Part shown: positions 30,581 to 39,178 of the stretch, piece after piece
Layout of the letters: each line of letters starts with the position of its first letter
Position numbering within the stretch: the stretch's first letter is position 1
NCBI RefSeq assembly: GCF_017815515.1
Contig: NZ_CP072611.1
Span: 2,790,001-2,854,000 of the forward strand
Direction: 5' to 3'
DNA from: Aureimonas populi
GTDB lineage: Bacteria; Pseudomonadota; Alphaproteobacteria; Rhizobiales; Rhizobiaceae
Length of the DNA stretch: 64,000 bases
Made by a program: the position numbers and the translations under genes
Notes under the pieces: model-generated
What the model saw: the letters and a program-made list of their open reading frames with translations, nothing else
Database searches by the model: none
Told to the model about the DNA's origin: nothing

Positions 30581-31768
30581 ATGACAACCGGACGATCGCA
30601 GCTTTTTTTCTGGGCCTTCGTCGCTTTCGCGGCGGTGGAAAGCACGCCGGCGGCGGCCCAGGTGCGCGTTGCGGCGCCCGCTATGGAGACCAGCGCGGGA
30701 CAGGCGATCCTGATCGACGGCGAGACCGGCGCCGTGCTGTTCGAGAAGAATGCCGACCAGCCGTTTCCGCCCGCTTCGCTTGCCAAGCTGATGACGGCGG
30801 AGGTCGTCTTCAATGCGTTGGAGGCCGGCTCCGTCCTGCCGTCTACCGAATACCGGGTCAGCGATCATGCGTGGCGAACGGGAGGCGCGCCCTCGCGCAC
30901 CTCCACCATGTTCGCCGAAGTCCGCTCGAATGTCCCTGTAGACTCGCTCCTTCGCGGTCTCATCATCCAGCAGGCCAACGATGCCTGCCTGATCCTGGCG
31001 GAAGGGCTCGCCGGCTCGGAAGCGGCTTTCGTTGCATTGATGAACGAGCGGGCGGGCGAGCTTGGCCTCGCCGGCTCGAAATTCGTCAATGCAACGGGTC
31101 TGCCAGCCGAAGGGCAAGCCACGACGGTTCGGGACGTGGCACGCCTCTCGCGGCATCTGGAGCGCGCCTACCCCGCTCTCTACGAGTTGTATGGCGAGCG
31201 CGAGTTCGAATGGAACCGTATTCGCCAGCGCAACCGCAACCCTCTTCTGGCCATGGATATCGGAGCAACGGGGCTGGCCACCGGCTTCGCCGAGGGCGTG
31301 GGATACGCCATCGCCGGCGCGGTGGAGCGCGAAGGGCGCACGACCTATATCGCGCTCGGCGGCCTGGAGAGCGAGCGGATGCGCAGCAGCGAGGCAAGGC
31401 GGCTGCTCGACTGGGCGCAGGGCGCCTTTTCACGAAAAACCCTGGTAAGCGCCGGAGAGAGCGTCGGCACCGCCATGGTGTTCGGCGGCATGGCGGACAG
31501 GGTGTCGTTGGTTGCGGATGCCGACTTCGTCGCCTATGTGCCCAACGATACGACCGAAAGGCTCCGGGCGGTCGTCGTTTATGACGGCCCACTCCAGGCG
31601 CCCGTAGCCGAGGGCGAGAAGGTGGGCCGGCTGGAGCTGCGCGTCGGCGAGCGCGTCAGCCTTTCGCAAGACCTGTACGCCGGGCATGACGTGGAGGAGG
31701 GCACCTTCGCCAGCCGCGCCGTCGGCGCGGTGCGGGAACTGGCGTTCGGGTGGGTTCGGGCGTTGTGA
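30581..31768 (+). CDS. DacC/DacF-like D-alanyl-D-alanine carboxypeptidase homologue with altered active-site motifs
   Basis: The 395-residue exported protein has a signal peptide ending near AAAQ and the class A low-molecular-mass PBP fold, with C-terminal PBP5_C-like domain (VGRLELRVGERVSLSQDLYA). The first motif is intact: PASLAKLM (SxxK, about 66-73). The second, normally SxN (for example QSGNDAC), reads QQANDACLILAEG, so the Ser is Gln. The third, normally KTG, reads GATGLATGFAEGVG, so the Lys is Ala. Both changes are clear in the DNA (CAGGCCAAC and CTGGCCACCGGC). Rhizobial relatives that I recall have the canonical residues. It may be catalytically weak or a structural pseudoenzyme. The stop overlaps tmk. 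Confidence 0.88.
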   Translation: MTTGRSQLFFWAFVAFAAVESTPAAAQVRVAAPAMETSAGQAILIDGETGAVLFEKNADQPFPPASLAKLMTAEVVFNALEAGSVLPSTEYRVSDHAWRTGGAPSRTSTMFAEVRSNVPVDSLLRGLIIQQANDACLILAEGLAGSEAAFVALMNERAGELGLAGSKFVNATGLPAEGQATTVRDVARLSRHLERAYPALYELYGEREFEWNRIRQRNRNPLLAMDIGATGLATGFAEGVGYAIAGAVEREGRTTYIALGGLESERMRSSEARRLLDWAQGAFSRKTLVSAGESVGTAMVFGGMADRVSLVADADFVAYVPNDTTERLRAVVVYDGPLQAPVAEGEKVGRLELRVGERVSLSQDLYAGHDVEEGTFASRAVGAVRELAFGWVRAL

Positions 31769-32430
31769 CGCGATCTCTCGGAGAGCGAGGCCTGTTCATC
31801 ACGTTCGAAGGCGGTGAAGGAAGCGGGAAGACGACGCAGATCGAGCGGGCAGCCTCGTTCCTGCGCGGGCATGGCCGGGAGGTGGTGACGACGCGCGAGC
31901 CGGGTGGCTCGCCGGGCGCCGATGCGATCCGTCGCATCATCCTGTCCGGGCGCGCCAGGGAGTTCGGTCCCGATGTGGAGCCAGTTCTCTTCAGCGCGGC
32001 GCGCGCCGACCATATCCAGCAGTTCATCCGGCCGGCGATCGAGGAAGGGCGCGATGTCCTCTGCGATCGCTTCCACGATTCGACACGTGTCTATCAGGGG
32101 CTCGGCGAAGACGCGGAGCGGGAGTTTCTGAGCCGGCTCGAGCGGGCGACCCTGCAAGGACTCTACCCCGACCTCACATTCGTTCTCGATCTGCCAGCCG
32201 CGCTGGGGCTCCAGAGGGCCGCGGCGCGGCGGGGTGCCGACGAGGCAGACCGATTCGAATCGGAAGGCGTGGAATTGCACGAGGCGCGCCGGCAGGCCTT
32301 CCTCCGGATCGCCCGGTCCGAGCCGGAGCGCTGCGAAGTGATCGACGCTGCCCGTTCGGTGGACGAGGTGGCCGCCTCCATCGAGGCGGCTCTGCGTGAG
32401 CGGATCGGCCTGGGGGAAATCGGGCGATGA
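31765..32430 (+). CDS. tmk: Thymidylate kinase
   Basis: Thymidylate kinase phosphorylates dTMP to dTDP. The 221-residue protein shows the P-loop FITFEGGEGSGKTTQ (about 11-25), the DR(Y/F)-type motif TREPGGSPGAD (about 45-55) and VLCDRFHDSTRVYQGLG (about 93-109) with the LID region ARRGADEADRFESEG. A GTG at 31765 overlaps the dacC-like stop (GTGA) and is taken as start; an upstream GTG at 31750 is possible. It is followed by holB with an ATGA overlap, the common alphaproteobacterial tmk-holB pair. Confidence 0.95.
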   Translation: MTRSLGERGLFITFEGGEGSGKTTQIERAASFLRGHGREVVTTREPGGSPGADAIRRIILSGRAREFGPDVEPVLFSAARADHIQQFIRPAIEEGRDVLCDRFHDSTRVYQGLGEDAEREFLSRLERATLQGLYPDLTFVLDLPAALGLQRAAARRGADEADRFESEGVELHEARRQAFLRIARSEPERCEVIDAARSVDEVAASIEAALRERIGLGEIGR

Positions 32431-33482
32431 TTGCCGGGCATACCGATGCGCCGGACCAGCACGACGATATCGAAGGCCTGCCGACGCCTGCGATGCTGGC
32501 ACGGATCGTGGGCCATGAAGCCGCACGGGAGGCGCTGGACGCTGCGGCGCGGGGCCAAAGGCTGCATCATGCCTGGCTCCTGCAGGGGCCGCGCGGCGTC
32601 GGCAAGGCGAGCGTTGCCTTCGAATTCGCGCGCAAGCTTCTGTCGACCTCGACGAGTGTAGCGTGGGGCGACATTCAGATCTCACAAACCATCTCTCGCC
32701 AGATCGCCCAGGCGGGGCATCCGAACCTCATCCACATCACCCGGCCGGCCGGGGAGCGGGGCGGGTTTCGCACCCAGATCACCGTCGAGGAGATTCGGCG
32801 GCTCAATCATTTCTTCCACACCACGGCTGCCGAGGGCTGGCGCGTGGCGATGATCGATCCTGCCGAGGACATGAATCGCAATGCGGCCAATGCCCTCCTG
32901 AAAATACTGGAGGAGCCGCCCGAGCGCTCGATCTTCCTGATCGTGAACCACATGCCGGGGCGGCTGCTGCCGACCATCCGCTCGCGCTGCCGTGTGCTGC
33001 GCTTCGACCCGCTTTCACCGGGCGAGGTCGAAACCGCACTGACCTCCGCCGGAATCGACGCTTCTCCCGAAGACATCCGGCGAGCCGCCGCGCGGGCCGA
33101 TGGCAGCGTGCGGGCAGCGGCGATGATGCTTCTGGCGGGCGCGCTCGAGGTCGGCGACGAGGTGGCGCGGCTTATTTCGGGGCGCCCGGACTGGGCCGGG
33201 ATCCAGAAGCTGGCCGACGCGCTGGTCCTGAAAGGGCGGGAGGCCGCCTTCGAGGCTATGGTCGGCGAGCTTTTCCATCGCCTTGCGGCCGAGGCCGAGG
33301 ATGCGCTGACGGCGGGCGACATGGCCCGCGCCGGGCGCCTCGCGGCGCTCTGGCAGGACGAGCAGGCACGCTGGCTTGAGGCGGGCGCGTTCAACCTCGA
33401 CCGCAAGCAGACGCTGCTCACCTTCTTCCATAAGCTTCAGGCCGCGCGCGAGCGCGACGTTCGGGCCGTTCACGCCGATTGA
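32427..33482 (+). CDS. holB: DNA polymerase III delta-prime subunit
   Basis: This clamp-loader subunit has an AAA+ core: LLQGPRGVGKASVAFEFARK (Walker A-like, about 50-69), MIDPAEDMNRNAANALLKIL (about 144-163), EEPPERSIFLIVNHMPGRLL and the sensor 1 IRSRCRVLRFDPL (about 187-199). The SRC motif for clamp-loader delta-prime is present as RSRC. 351 residues is normal for alphaproteobacteria. The start overlaps tmk by four bases. The Cys-rich zinc module seen in some DnaX homologues is absent, as expected for delta-prime. Confidence 0.95.
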   Translation: MIAGHTDAPDQHDDIEGLPTPAMLARIVGHEAAREALDAAARGQRLHHAWLLQGPRGVGKASVAFEFARKLLSTSTSVAWGDIQISQTISRQIAQAGHPNLIHITRPAGERGGFRTQITVEEIRRLNHFFHTTAAEGWRVAMIDPAEDMNRNAANALLKILEEPPERSIFLIVNHMPGRLLPTIRSRCRVLRFDPLSPGEVETALTSAGIDASPEDIRRAAARADGSVRAAAMMLLAGALEVGDEVARLISGRPDWAGIQKLADALVLKGREAAFEAMVGELFHRLAAEAEDALTAGDMARAGRLAALWQDEQARWLEAGAFNLDRKQTLLTFFHKLQAARERDVRAVHAD

Positions 33483-33539
33483 GCCGAGGCGCGCGATGCT
33501 TTATCCCGCCAGGATCGACATCATCGCCGAAAGACCGCC

Positions 33540-35087
33540 ATGGCCGAGCGCTACTACCTGACGACCGCGATTTCCTATCCCAACGGTCGTCCGCATATCG
33601 GCCATGCCTACGAGTTGATCGCGACGGACGTCATCGCCCGCTTCAAACGGCTTGACGGCTACGACGTCTTCTTTTTGACGGGTACCGACGAGCACGGCAT
33701 CAAGATGCTCCAGACGGCGCGCTCGCTCGGCATCGAGCCGGGAGAATTGGCGCAACGCAATTCCGACGAGTTCCAGCGGATGGGGCAGGCGGTCGGCGCT
33801 TCCAACGATGATTTCATCCGCACCACGCAGGAGCGTCATTGCCGCGCGAGCCAGGAGATCTGGCGGCGCATGGAAGCGGCCGGCGATATCTACAAGGGCT
33901 CGTATTCCGGTTGGTACTCCGTGCGGGACGAAGCCTATTATGGCGAGGAGGAGACGCGGCTCGCGGAGGATGGCACGCGGCTCGGCCCTCAGGGTTCGCC
34001 GGTGGAATGGGTGGAGGAGGAGAGCTACTTCTTCCGTCTCGCGGCGTTTCAGGAGCGCTTGCTGGCGTTCCACGAGGCCAATCCCGACTTCGTGGCGCCG
34101 GCGGAGCGGCGCAACGAGATTCTCTCTTTCCTGCGCTCAGGCCTGCGCGACCTCTCGATCTCACGCACGACCTTCGACTGGGGCATTCCGGTCCCGGGCG
34201 ACGAGAAGCATGTGATGTATGTCTGGGTCGACGCGCTGACGAACTACCTCACGGCAACCGGCTATTTCGAAGGCGGCGAGCGCGCGGCCTTCTGGCCCGC
34301 CGACCTCCACGTCATCGGAAAGGACATCGTCCGCTTCCATACGATCTACTGGCCCGCCTTCCTGATGTCGGCCGGCATCGATCTGCCCAAGCGGGTCTTC
34401 GTGCACGGCTTCCTCTTCAACCGCGGAGAGAAGATGTCGAAGTCGGTGGGCAACGTCATCGATCCGCTGGCGCTGGTGGAGGCTTACGGGCTGGACCCGT
34501 TCCGCTACTTCCTCCTGCGCGAGGTGCCGTTCGGGCAGGACGGCAATTACAGCCACGAAGCGATCGTGGCGCGCATGAATTCAGAGCTGGCCAACGACCT
34601 CGGCAACCTCGCGCAGCGCTCCTTGTCGATGATCAACAAGAACTGCGGCGCGAGGTTGCCGGAGCCGGGCGAATTCACGGTTGCGGACGAGGCGATCCTG
34701 GCGGCCAGCGGGGCGCTTCTGGAGCGCTCGCGGGCGGCCATCGACAGGCAGGAGCTGCACGCCATGCTGGCCGCCGTCGTATCCGTCGTCTCGGAGGCCA
34801 ATCGCTACTTCGCCGCGCAAGAGCCCTGGGTCCTGCGCAAGACGGATACCGCGCGGATGGGAACCGTGCTTTATGTGACGGCCGAGGTGCTTCGCCGCGT
34901 CGCCATTCTTCTCCAACCTTTCATGCCGGGCTCCTGCGCCAAGCTTCTCGAGCTTTTGGCGGTCGGCGAGGACGAGCGCAGCTTCTTCGATCTGGCGGGC
35001 GGCCGAATGCTGGCCGCCGGCCGGCCCCTGCCGCTGCCGCAAGGCGTCTTTCCACGTTTCGTGGAGGCCGACAGCCAGGCGGGCTGA
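33540..35087 (+). CDS. metG: Methionyl-tRNA synthetase
   Basis: The class I synthetase charges tRNA-Met. The 515-residue product has the HIGH-type motif [20 protein letters not shown] (about 16-35) and KMSKS in [20 protein letters not shown] (about 297-316), with [17 protein letters not shown] before it. The connective peptide lacks the four-Cys zinc knuckles ([20 protein letters not shown]), the common form in this group. It has no C-terminal tRNA-binding extension. It sits downstream of holB with a 57-base gap and precedes tatD, a frequent alphaproteobacterial order. Confidence 0.97.
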   Translation: MAERYYLTTAISYPNGRPHIGHAYELIATDVIARFKRLDGYDVFFLTGTDEHGIKMLQTARSLGIEPGELAQRNSDEFQRMGQAVGASNDDFIRTTQERHCRASQEIWRRMEAAGDIYKGSYSGWYSVRDEAYYGEEETRLAEDGTRLGPQGSPVEWVEEESYFFRLAAFQERLLAFHEANPDFVAPAERRNEILSFLRSGLRDLSISRTTFDWGIPVPGDEKHVMYVWVDALTNYLTATGYFEGGERAAFWPADLHVIGKDIVRFHTIYWPAFLMSAGIDLPKRVFVHGFLFNRGEKMSKSVGNVIDPLALVEAYGLDPFRYFLLREVPFGQDGNYSHEAIVARMNSELANDLGNLAQRSLSMINKNCGARLPEPGEFTVADEAILAASGALLERSRAAIDRQELHAMLAAVVSVVSEANRYFAAQEPWVLRKTDTARMGTVLYVTAEVLRRVAILLQPFMPGSCAKLLELLAVGEDERSFFDLAGGRMLAAGRPLPLPQGVFPRFVEADSQAG

Positions 35088-35130
35088 ACGGCGAACCCGC
35101 GCTGCATGAACGAGAGCTTGAGCCTTTGTG

Positions 35131-35937
35131 ATGTCTGTGTTTCTGGTCGATAGCCACTGCCATCTCGATTTCGCCGACTTCGACGCCGAGCGCGACGAGA
35201 TCGTTGCGCGCGCTCAGGACAAGGGTGTCGGCGTTCTCGTAACGATCTCCACCTTCGTTTCGAAGCTGCCCTCGCTCATCGCGCTCACCGAGCGCTACCC
35301 GAGCGTCTATGCCTCCGTGGGCACCCATCCGCAAAATGCGGGCGAGGAGCCCGATGTGGCCACGCAGACCCTCGTGGATCTGTCGCAGGGACCCAAGATC
35401 GTCGCCATCGGCGAGGCGGGGCTGGAGTATCATTACGACAAGGCACCGCATGATGTGCAGGCCGCCGTTTTCCGGCGGCATATCGCCGCTGCACGCGAGA
35501 CCCAGCTTCCTCTCGTGATCCACGCGCGCGACGCGGACGAGGACATGGAGGCGATCCTGCGTGATGAGATGGGGAAGGGGGCCTTCCCCTTCGTCCTGCA
35601 CTGCTTCTCCTCGGGCCGGCGCCTGGCCGAGGCCGGGGTCGAGATGGGAGGCTATGTCTCCTTCTCCGGCATCCTTGCCTTCAACCGCTCGCAGGACGTT
35701 CGCGCCATCGCGGCAGACGTTCCGGTGGACCGGCTGCTGGTGGAAACGGATGCGCCCTTCCTTGCGCCGCCGCCATATCGCGGAAAGCGCAACGAACCCG
35801 CCTATGTCCGCAACACCGCCGAGGTTCTGGCGCAGGTGAAGGATGTTTCGCTGGAGGAGATCGCGACGAGGACGAGCGAGAATTTCTTTTGCCTTTTCGC
35901 CAAGGTGCCCGACCCGCGCCGGCCGAACGCCGCATGA
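35131..35937 (+). CDS. TatD-family metal-dependent DNase
   Basis: This 268-residue TIM-barrel hydrolase shows the metal ligands of the TatD family: FLVDSHCHLDFADF (about 4-17), VAIGEAGLEYHYDKA (about 90-104), QLPLVIHARDADEDM (about 128-142), PFVLHCFSSGRRLAE and the final RLLVETDAPFLAPPPYRGKR. TatD proteins are Mg-dependent 3'-5' exonucleases in DNA repair. The start at 35131 is chosen over the GTG at 35128. It overlaps the MBL-fold gene by four bases. Confidence 0.93.
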   Translation: MSVFLVDSHCHLDFADFDAERDEIVARAQDKGVGVLVTISTFVSKLPSLIALTERYPSVYASVGTHPQNAGEEPDVATQTLVDLSQGPKIVAIGEAGLEYHYDKAPHDVQAAVFRRHIAAARETQLPLVIHARDADEDMEAILRDEMGKGAFPFVLHCFSSGRRLAEAGVEMGGYVSFSGILAFNRSQDVRAIAADVPVDRLLVETDAPFLAPPPYRGKRNEPAYVRNTAEVLAQVKDVSLEEIATRTSENFFCLFAKVPDPRRPNAA

Positions 35938-36743
35938 GCGACGAACTGCGCCTGACGATCCTGGGCTGCGGCTCGTCGCCGGGCGTGCCGCGCGTGAACG
36001 GCGACTGGGGCGCGTGCGACCCGGACGAACCGAAAAACCGCCGGCGCCGGTGCTCGGCCCTCGTGGAGCGGATCGGGCCTGATGGGACGACGGTCGTCGT
36101 CATCGATTGCGGCCCTGATTTTCGCGACCAGATGCTTTCGGCCGACGTGCGGCATATCGACGGGATCGTCGTGACGCATGCACATGCCGACCACATTCAC
36201 GGCCTGGACGACATTCGCAGCTACGTTCAGGGCACGCACGAACTGATGAACGTCTATACGGACACGCCCACGATCGCGCGTCTGATGGAAGGGTTCGGAT
36301 ATTGCTTCGAAACCCCGCCGGGCAGCAGCTATCCGCCGATCGCCCGGCTCGTCGAGGTGCAGCCTGGCCATACGTTCCGGATCGAAGGCGCCGGCGGGCC
36401 GGTCGTCATCGAGCCGCTGGCCCAGATCCACGGATCGATCCGTTCGCTGGGTCTTCTGATCGGCTCGTTGGCCTATTGCAGCGACGTAAGCGATTTTCCG
36501 CCCGAGACCGTCGAGCGCCTTCGCGGTGTGCGGCATCTCATCATCGACGCGCTCCAGCACCGCCCGCATCCCAGCCATTTCTCCTTGGGTGAAGCGCTGC
36601 AATGGATCGACACGCTCGCCGTGGAGAACGCGGTGCTGACGCACATGCACACGCCGCTGGATTACCGGGCACTGCGTGAGAGCCTGCCAGATCATGTGCA
36701 GCCTGCCTATGACGGATTGACCCTGAGGGTCCGCCTGGCCTGA
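35934..36743 (+). CDS. MBL-fold metal hydrolase (PhnP-like phosphodiesterase family)
   Basis: The 269-residue protein has the metallo-beta-lactamase motif VVTHAHADHIHGLDDIRSY (HxHxDH, about 80-98), the preceding acidic strand VVVIDCGPDFRDQML, AYCSDVSDFPPETVERL and the final ligand VLTHMHTPLDYRALRESL. These with GSSPGVPRVNGDWGACD at the N-terminus match the COG1235 PhnP-like family, which hydrolyses cyclic phosphodiesters or related esters. Translation starts within the tatD stop (ATGA). Substrate unknown; no phosphonate genes are near, so a phn role is unlikely. Confidence 0.9.
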   Translation: MSDELRLTILGCGSSPGVPRVNGDWGACDPDEPKNRRRRCSALVERIGPDGTTVVVIDCGPDFRDQMLSADVRHIDGIVVTHAHADHIHGLDDIRSYVQGTHELMNVYTDTPTIARLMEGFGYCFETPPGSSYPPIARLVEVQPGHTFRIEGAGGPVVIEPLAQIHGSIRSLGLLIGSLAYCSDVSDFPPETVERLRGVRHLIIDALQHRPHPSHFSLGEALQWIDTLAVENAVLTHMHTPLDYRALRESLPDHVQPAYDGLTLRVRLA

Positions 36744-37089
36744 GGTGCCGCGGCGCGTTTAAGGCACCGCGGTGAGAATGCGTTTTCAGCCGAGGTCAAC
36801 ATCACATCAGCCCGAAGGTCCTCTCCCGGACTGCCAATACGAAGTTCCATAATCTATCTTATGCAACAAACGCTTTGCTGTGTTGGCGCCACTCCCCCCG
36901 TCCCACTCCCACTCTCTCTCGCTACCCTCTCACCTTTCTGACGAGGCTACGTGACGTGTGCGACGCCGCCTATGCGCCCTCCGTCGCTATGCCTGCCGAC
37001 GACAACGGGCCTGCGGATGCCGGTCTGTCATCGGGCTGTCATGGAAGTGCTGAATGGGATGGCGAGCAACCGGAGCGACAGGTGGACCG
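36744..37089 (+). other. Intergenic region with palindrome, no gene supported
   Basis: Short frames here have poor codon bias. The region contains an imperfect inverted repeat GGTGCCGCGG...GGCACCGCGG-like sequence just after the MBL gene (36744-36773), possibly a terminator, and the operator-like palindrome at 36844-36867. The rest (36890-37089) shows nothing I can name. Confidence 0.4.
36844..36867. promoter_or_regulatory. 24-bp palindrome resembling a GntR/IclR-type operator
   Basis: GTTCCATAA-TCTATC-TTATGCAAC has 9-base arms matching except one position (C against G). The gap between it and the next rightward gene is 222 bases. The binding factor is unknown; no regulator gene is adjacent. 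Confidence 0.45.
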
Positions 37090-37287
37090 ATGGTCAAGGA
37101 TGCATTGTTCGATATCGCCGCGACCGTGTCGCGCCTGGCCAGGCCGGACGTGAAGCCGAAGGACATCATCAAGGCCGTTCGGAAAGAGCATCCCTCGGCC
37201 AGCAAGAAGGATGTCGTCAGGGCCGCCTTCTACGCGCTCGCCTTGAGGAACGACGATCCGGAACAGGCCACCCGATTCGGCCACTGA
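37090..37287 (+). CDS. Small conserved alphaproteobacterial protein (65 aa)
   Basis: The product MVKDALFDIAATVSRLARPD, then VKPKDIIKAVRKEHPSASKK and DVVRAAFYALALRND, is a compact helical basic/acidic protein. I recall similar small proteins with the KELIKAVRxxHPxASKKDxxRAAFYAL pattern in many Hyphomicrobiales, without known function. An HTH-like spacing (KDIIKAV...SKKDVVRAAFY) suggests nucleic-acid or protein binding. It is convergent with the quinone oxidoreductase gene, 13 bases apart. Confidence 0.66.
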   Translation: MVKDALFDIAATVSRLARPDVKPKDIIKAVRKEHPSASKKDVVRAAFYALALRNDDPEQATRFGH

Positions 37288-37299
37288 TCAAGCATCGTT

Positions 37300-38277
37300 T
37301 CAGATGTCCAGGATCGAGATGCCCGTCGTGCGGCGTGCTTCCAGATCCTCATGAGCGCGCCGTGCGTCCTCGAGCCGATAGCGCTGGTTGATCCGTACCT
37401 TCACCGCGCCGGACTCGATTACATCGAAGAGAGCCTCGGCGGCGGATCGCAATTCCTCGGGCGTGGAATTGTAGCCGAACAGGCTCGGGCGTGTCGCAAA
37501 GAGCGAGCCCTTCTGGTTCAGGAGCGCCAGATTGAAATTCTCGATGACACCCGACGACTGGCCGAAGCTGACGAAGAGCCCTTGGCGCCGCAGGCAGTCG
37601 AGGCTGCCCGGATAGGTGTCCCGTCCGACCGAATCGTAGACGACGTCACACTTGCGGTTGTCGGTGATCTCCGCGACGCGTTCGACGAAATTTTCTGTGC
37701 GATAGTTGATGGCATGGTCGCAGCCATGGGCAAGCGCGAGTTCGCATTTTTCCGCCGAGCCAGCCGTGCCGATCACCGTTGCGCCGAGATGCTTGGCCCA
37801 TTGGCAGGCAAGCAATCCGACACCGCCGGCCGCCGCATGAAAGAGGATCGTGGTGTCCGGCCCGACCTTGAAGGTCCGCCGCAGAAGATACTCGGCCGTC
37901 AAGCCTTTCAGCATGATGGCGGCCGCCACATCCTCATCGACCGTGTCGGGAAGACGCACGGCGCTTTCAGCCGGCAGCACGACTTCTTCCGCATAGGTGC
38001 CGGAGACGCCATTGTAGTAGGCGACGCGGTCGCCGACCGCAAAATCCTGGGCGCCCTCCCCGACGGCGACCACGGTGCCAGCCCCCTCCTTGCCGGGCAC
38101 GAAGGGAAATGACGGCGCCTTATAGGTTCCGTTTCGGAAATAGATGTCGATGAAATTGAGCCCGGCCGCCTTCTGGCGCACTCGAATCTCGCCCGTTCCC
38201 GGCTGCCCGGGGTCGTAGTCGCGCCATTCCATGACGTCGGGCCCGCCAACAGCCTCCACGATCATCGCCTTGGTCAA
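37300..38277 (-). CDS. Quinone oxidoreductase (zeta-crystallin-type MDR, NADPH-dependent)
   Basis: The 325-residue product lacks zinc ligands and shows the QOR pattern: GLNFIDIYFRNGTYKAPSFP (about 40-59), FVPGKEGAGTVVAVGEGAQD, VAAAIMLKGLTAEYLLRRTF and the nucleotide site LFHAAAGGVGLLACQWAKHL (about 146-165). SVGRDTYPGSLDCLRRQG and NQRYRLEDARRAHEDLEAR complete it. A TTG at 38277 (MTKAMIVEAVGG) with GGGAGA upstream is taken as start; ATG at 38265 is the alternative. It reduces quinones or enones by one electron or two with NADPH; the physiological substrate is uncertain. Confidence 0.9.
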   Translation of the reverse strand: MTKAMIVEAVGGPDVMEWRDYDPGQPGTGEIRVRQKAAGLNFIDIYFRNGTYKAPSFPFVPGKEGAGTVVAVGEGAQDFAVGDRVAYYNGVSGTYAEEVVLPAESAVRLPDTVDEDVAAAIMLKGLTAEYLLRRTFKVGPDTTILFHAAAGGVGLLACQWAKHLGATVIGTAGSAEKCELALAHGCDHAINYRTENFVERVAEITDNRKCDVVYDSVGRDTYPGSLDCLRRQGLFVSFGQSSGVIENFNLALLNQKGSLFATRPSLFGYNSTPEELRSAAEALFDVIESGAVKVRINQRYRLEDARRAHEDLEARRTTGISILDI

Positions 38278-38299
38278 TGTCTCGTCTCCCTGCCGAATA

Positions 38300-39034
38300 T
38301 CAGGCCGAACGCATGCGGAATCGGTCCACAAACTGAAGCGCGGCGCCGATCAGAAGAAGGTAAAGCGACGTGGCGACGATACCGGCCGTCACCAGCGCCG
38401 GTGGATCGAAGTCCATCAGGAGGGAAATCAGGCCGAAGAGCGACCACGCCGCGAAGATCGTCAGGTTCAGAGGGCGAAGCCGGGCGACGCGCACCGGATG
38501 GAGAAACTTGATCGGCAGGAAGGTGGTCGCCGCGCAGAACACGACGATGGCCAGCGTTGCCGCTTCGCCCGGCTGGGCCGCGAACAGCGCGAAGACCACC
38601 ATGTTCCAGGTCACGGGGAAGCCGCGGAAGAAATTGTCCTTCGTCTTCATCCGCGTATCGGCATAGTAGATCGCGCTGGTGACGACGATGAGCGCGGCGG
38701 CCAGGAAGGCGGAGGCGCCTTCGAGCATTCCCGACTGATACAGGGCGAAGGCCGGGATCAGGACGTAGGTGGCATAGTCGATGATGGCATCCAGCATGTC
38801 GCCGGACCAGTTCGGTAGCACGCGCGCCACGTCCACCCGGCGTGCGAGCGGGCCGTCGATCCCGTCCACGAAAAGGGCGAAGCCGAGCCAGAGGAACATC
38901 GCCACCCAGCGATCCTCTGCCGCGGCGATGATGGCAAGAAAGGCCCAGAAGGCACCGCTCGCCGTCAACAGATGCACGGAAAAGGCGCGCCACTGATCGA
39001 TTCTTGCCGTCACGAGTTCCGCTTCATCCGCCAT
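38300..39034 (-). CDS. pcs: Phosphatidylcholine synthase
   Basis: Pcs condenses CDP-diacylglycerol with choline to make phosphatidylcholine at the inner membrane, a pathway typical of rhizobia and related host-associated bacteria. The 244-residue protein has about eight hydrophobic segments and the CDP-alcohol phosphotransferase motif: DGIDGPLARRVDVARVLPNW, then SGDMLDAIIDYATYV (about 56-91), giving DGxxAR...G...D...D. The bacterial Pcs subtype is indicated by the KTKDNFFRGFPVTWNMVVF block. It is divergent from the hydroxylase gene and downstream of no other lipid gene. Confidence 0.93.
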   Translation of the reverse strand: MADEAELVTARIDQWRAFSVHLLTASGAFWAFLAIIAAAEDRWVAMFLWLGFALFVDGIDGPLARRVDVARVLPNWSGDMLDAIIDYATYVLIPAFALYQSGMLEGASAFLAAALIVVTSAIYYADTRMKTKDNFFRGFPVTWNMVVFALFAAQPGEAATLAIVVFCAATTFLPIKFLHPVRVARLRPLNLTIFAAWSLFGLISLLMDFDPPALVTAGIVATSLYLLLIGAALQFVDRFRMRSA

Positions 39035-39178
39035 TTGCGCCGTTCGTCAGATAGTATGGGGCAGAGTGCCCCATTGTCATCCGCGCCGCGGCGCGTATCT
39101 CCTGCAATCCAACGGAAAGAGCACGGTGGAGCGCATTCTCGCGCCGGGATCGTCGTTTTGGCCTCGAAAGGAAACGCC

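Noticed and set aside
33540..35087. Loss of zinc cysteines in methionyl-tRNA synthetase
   Set aside because: Zinc-free connective peptides are common in this branch of MetG; it is not anomalous.
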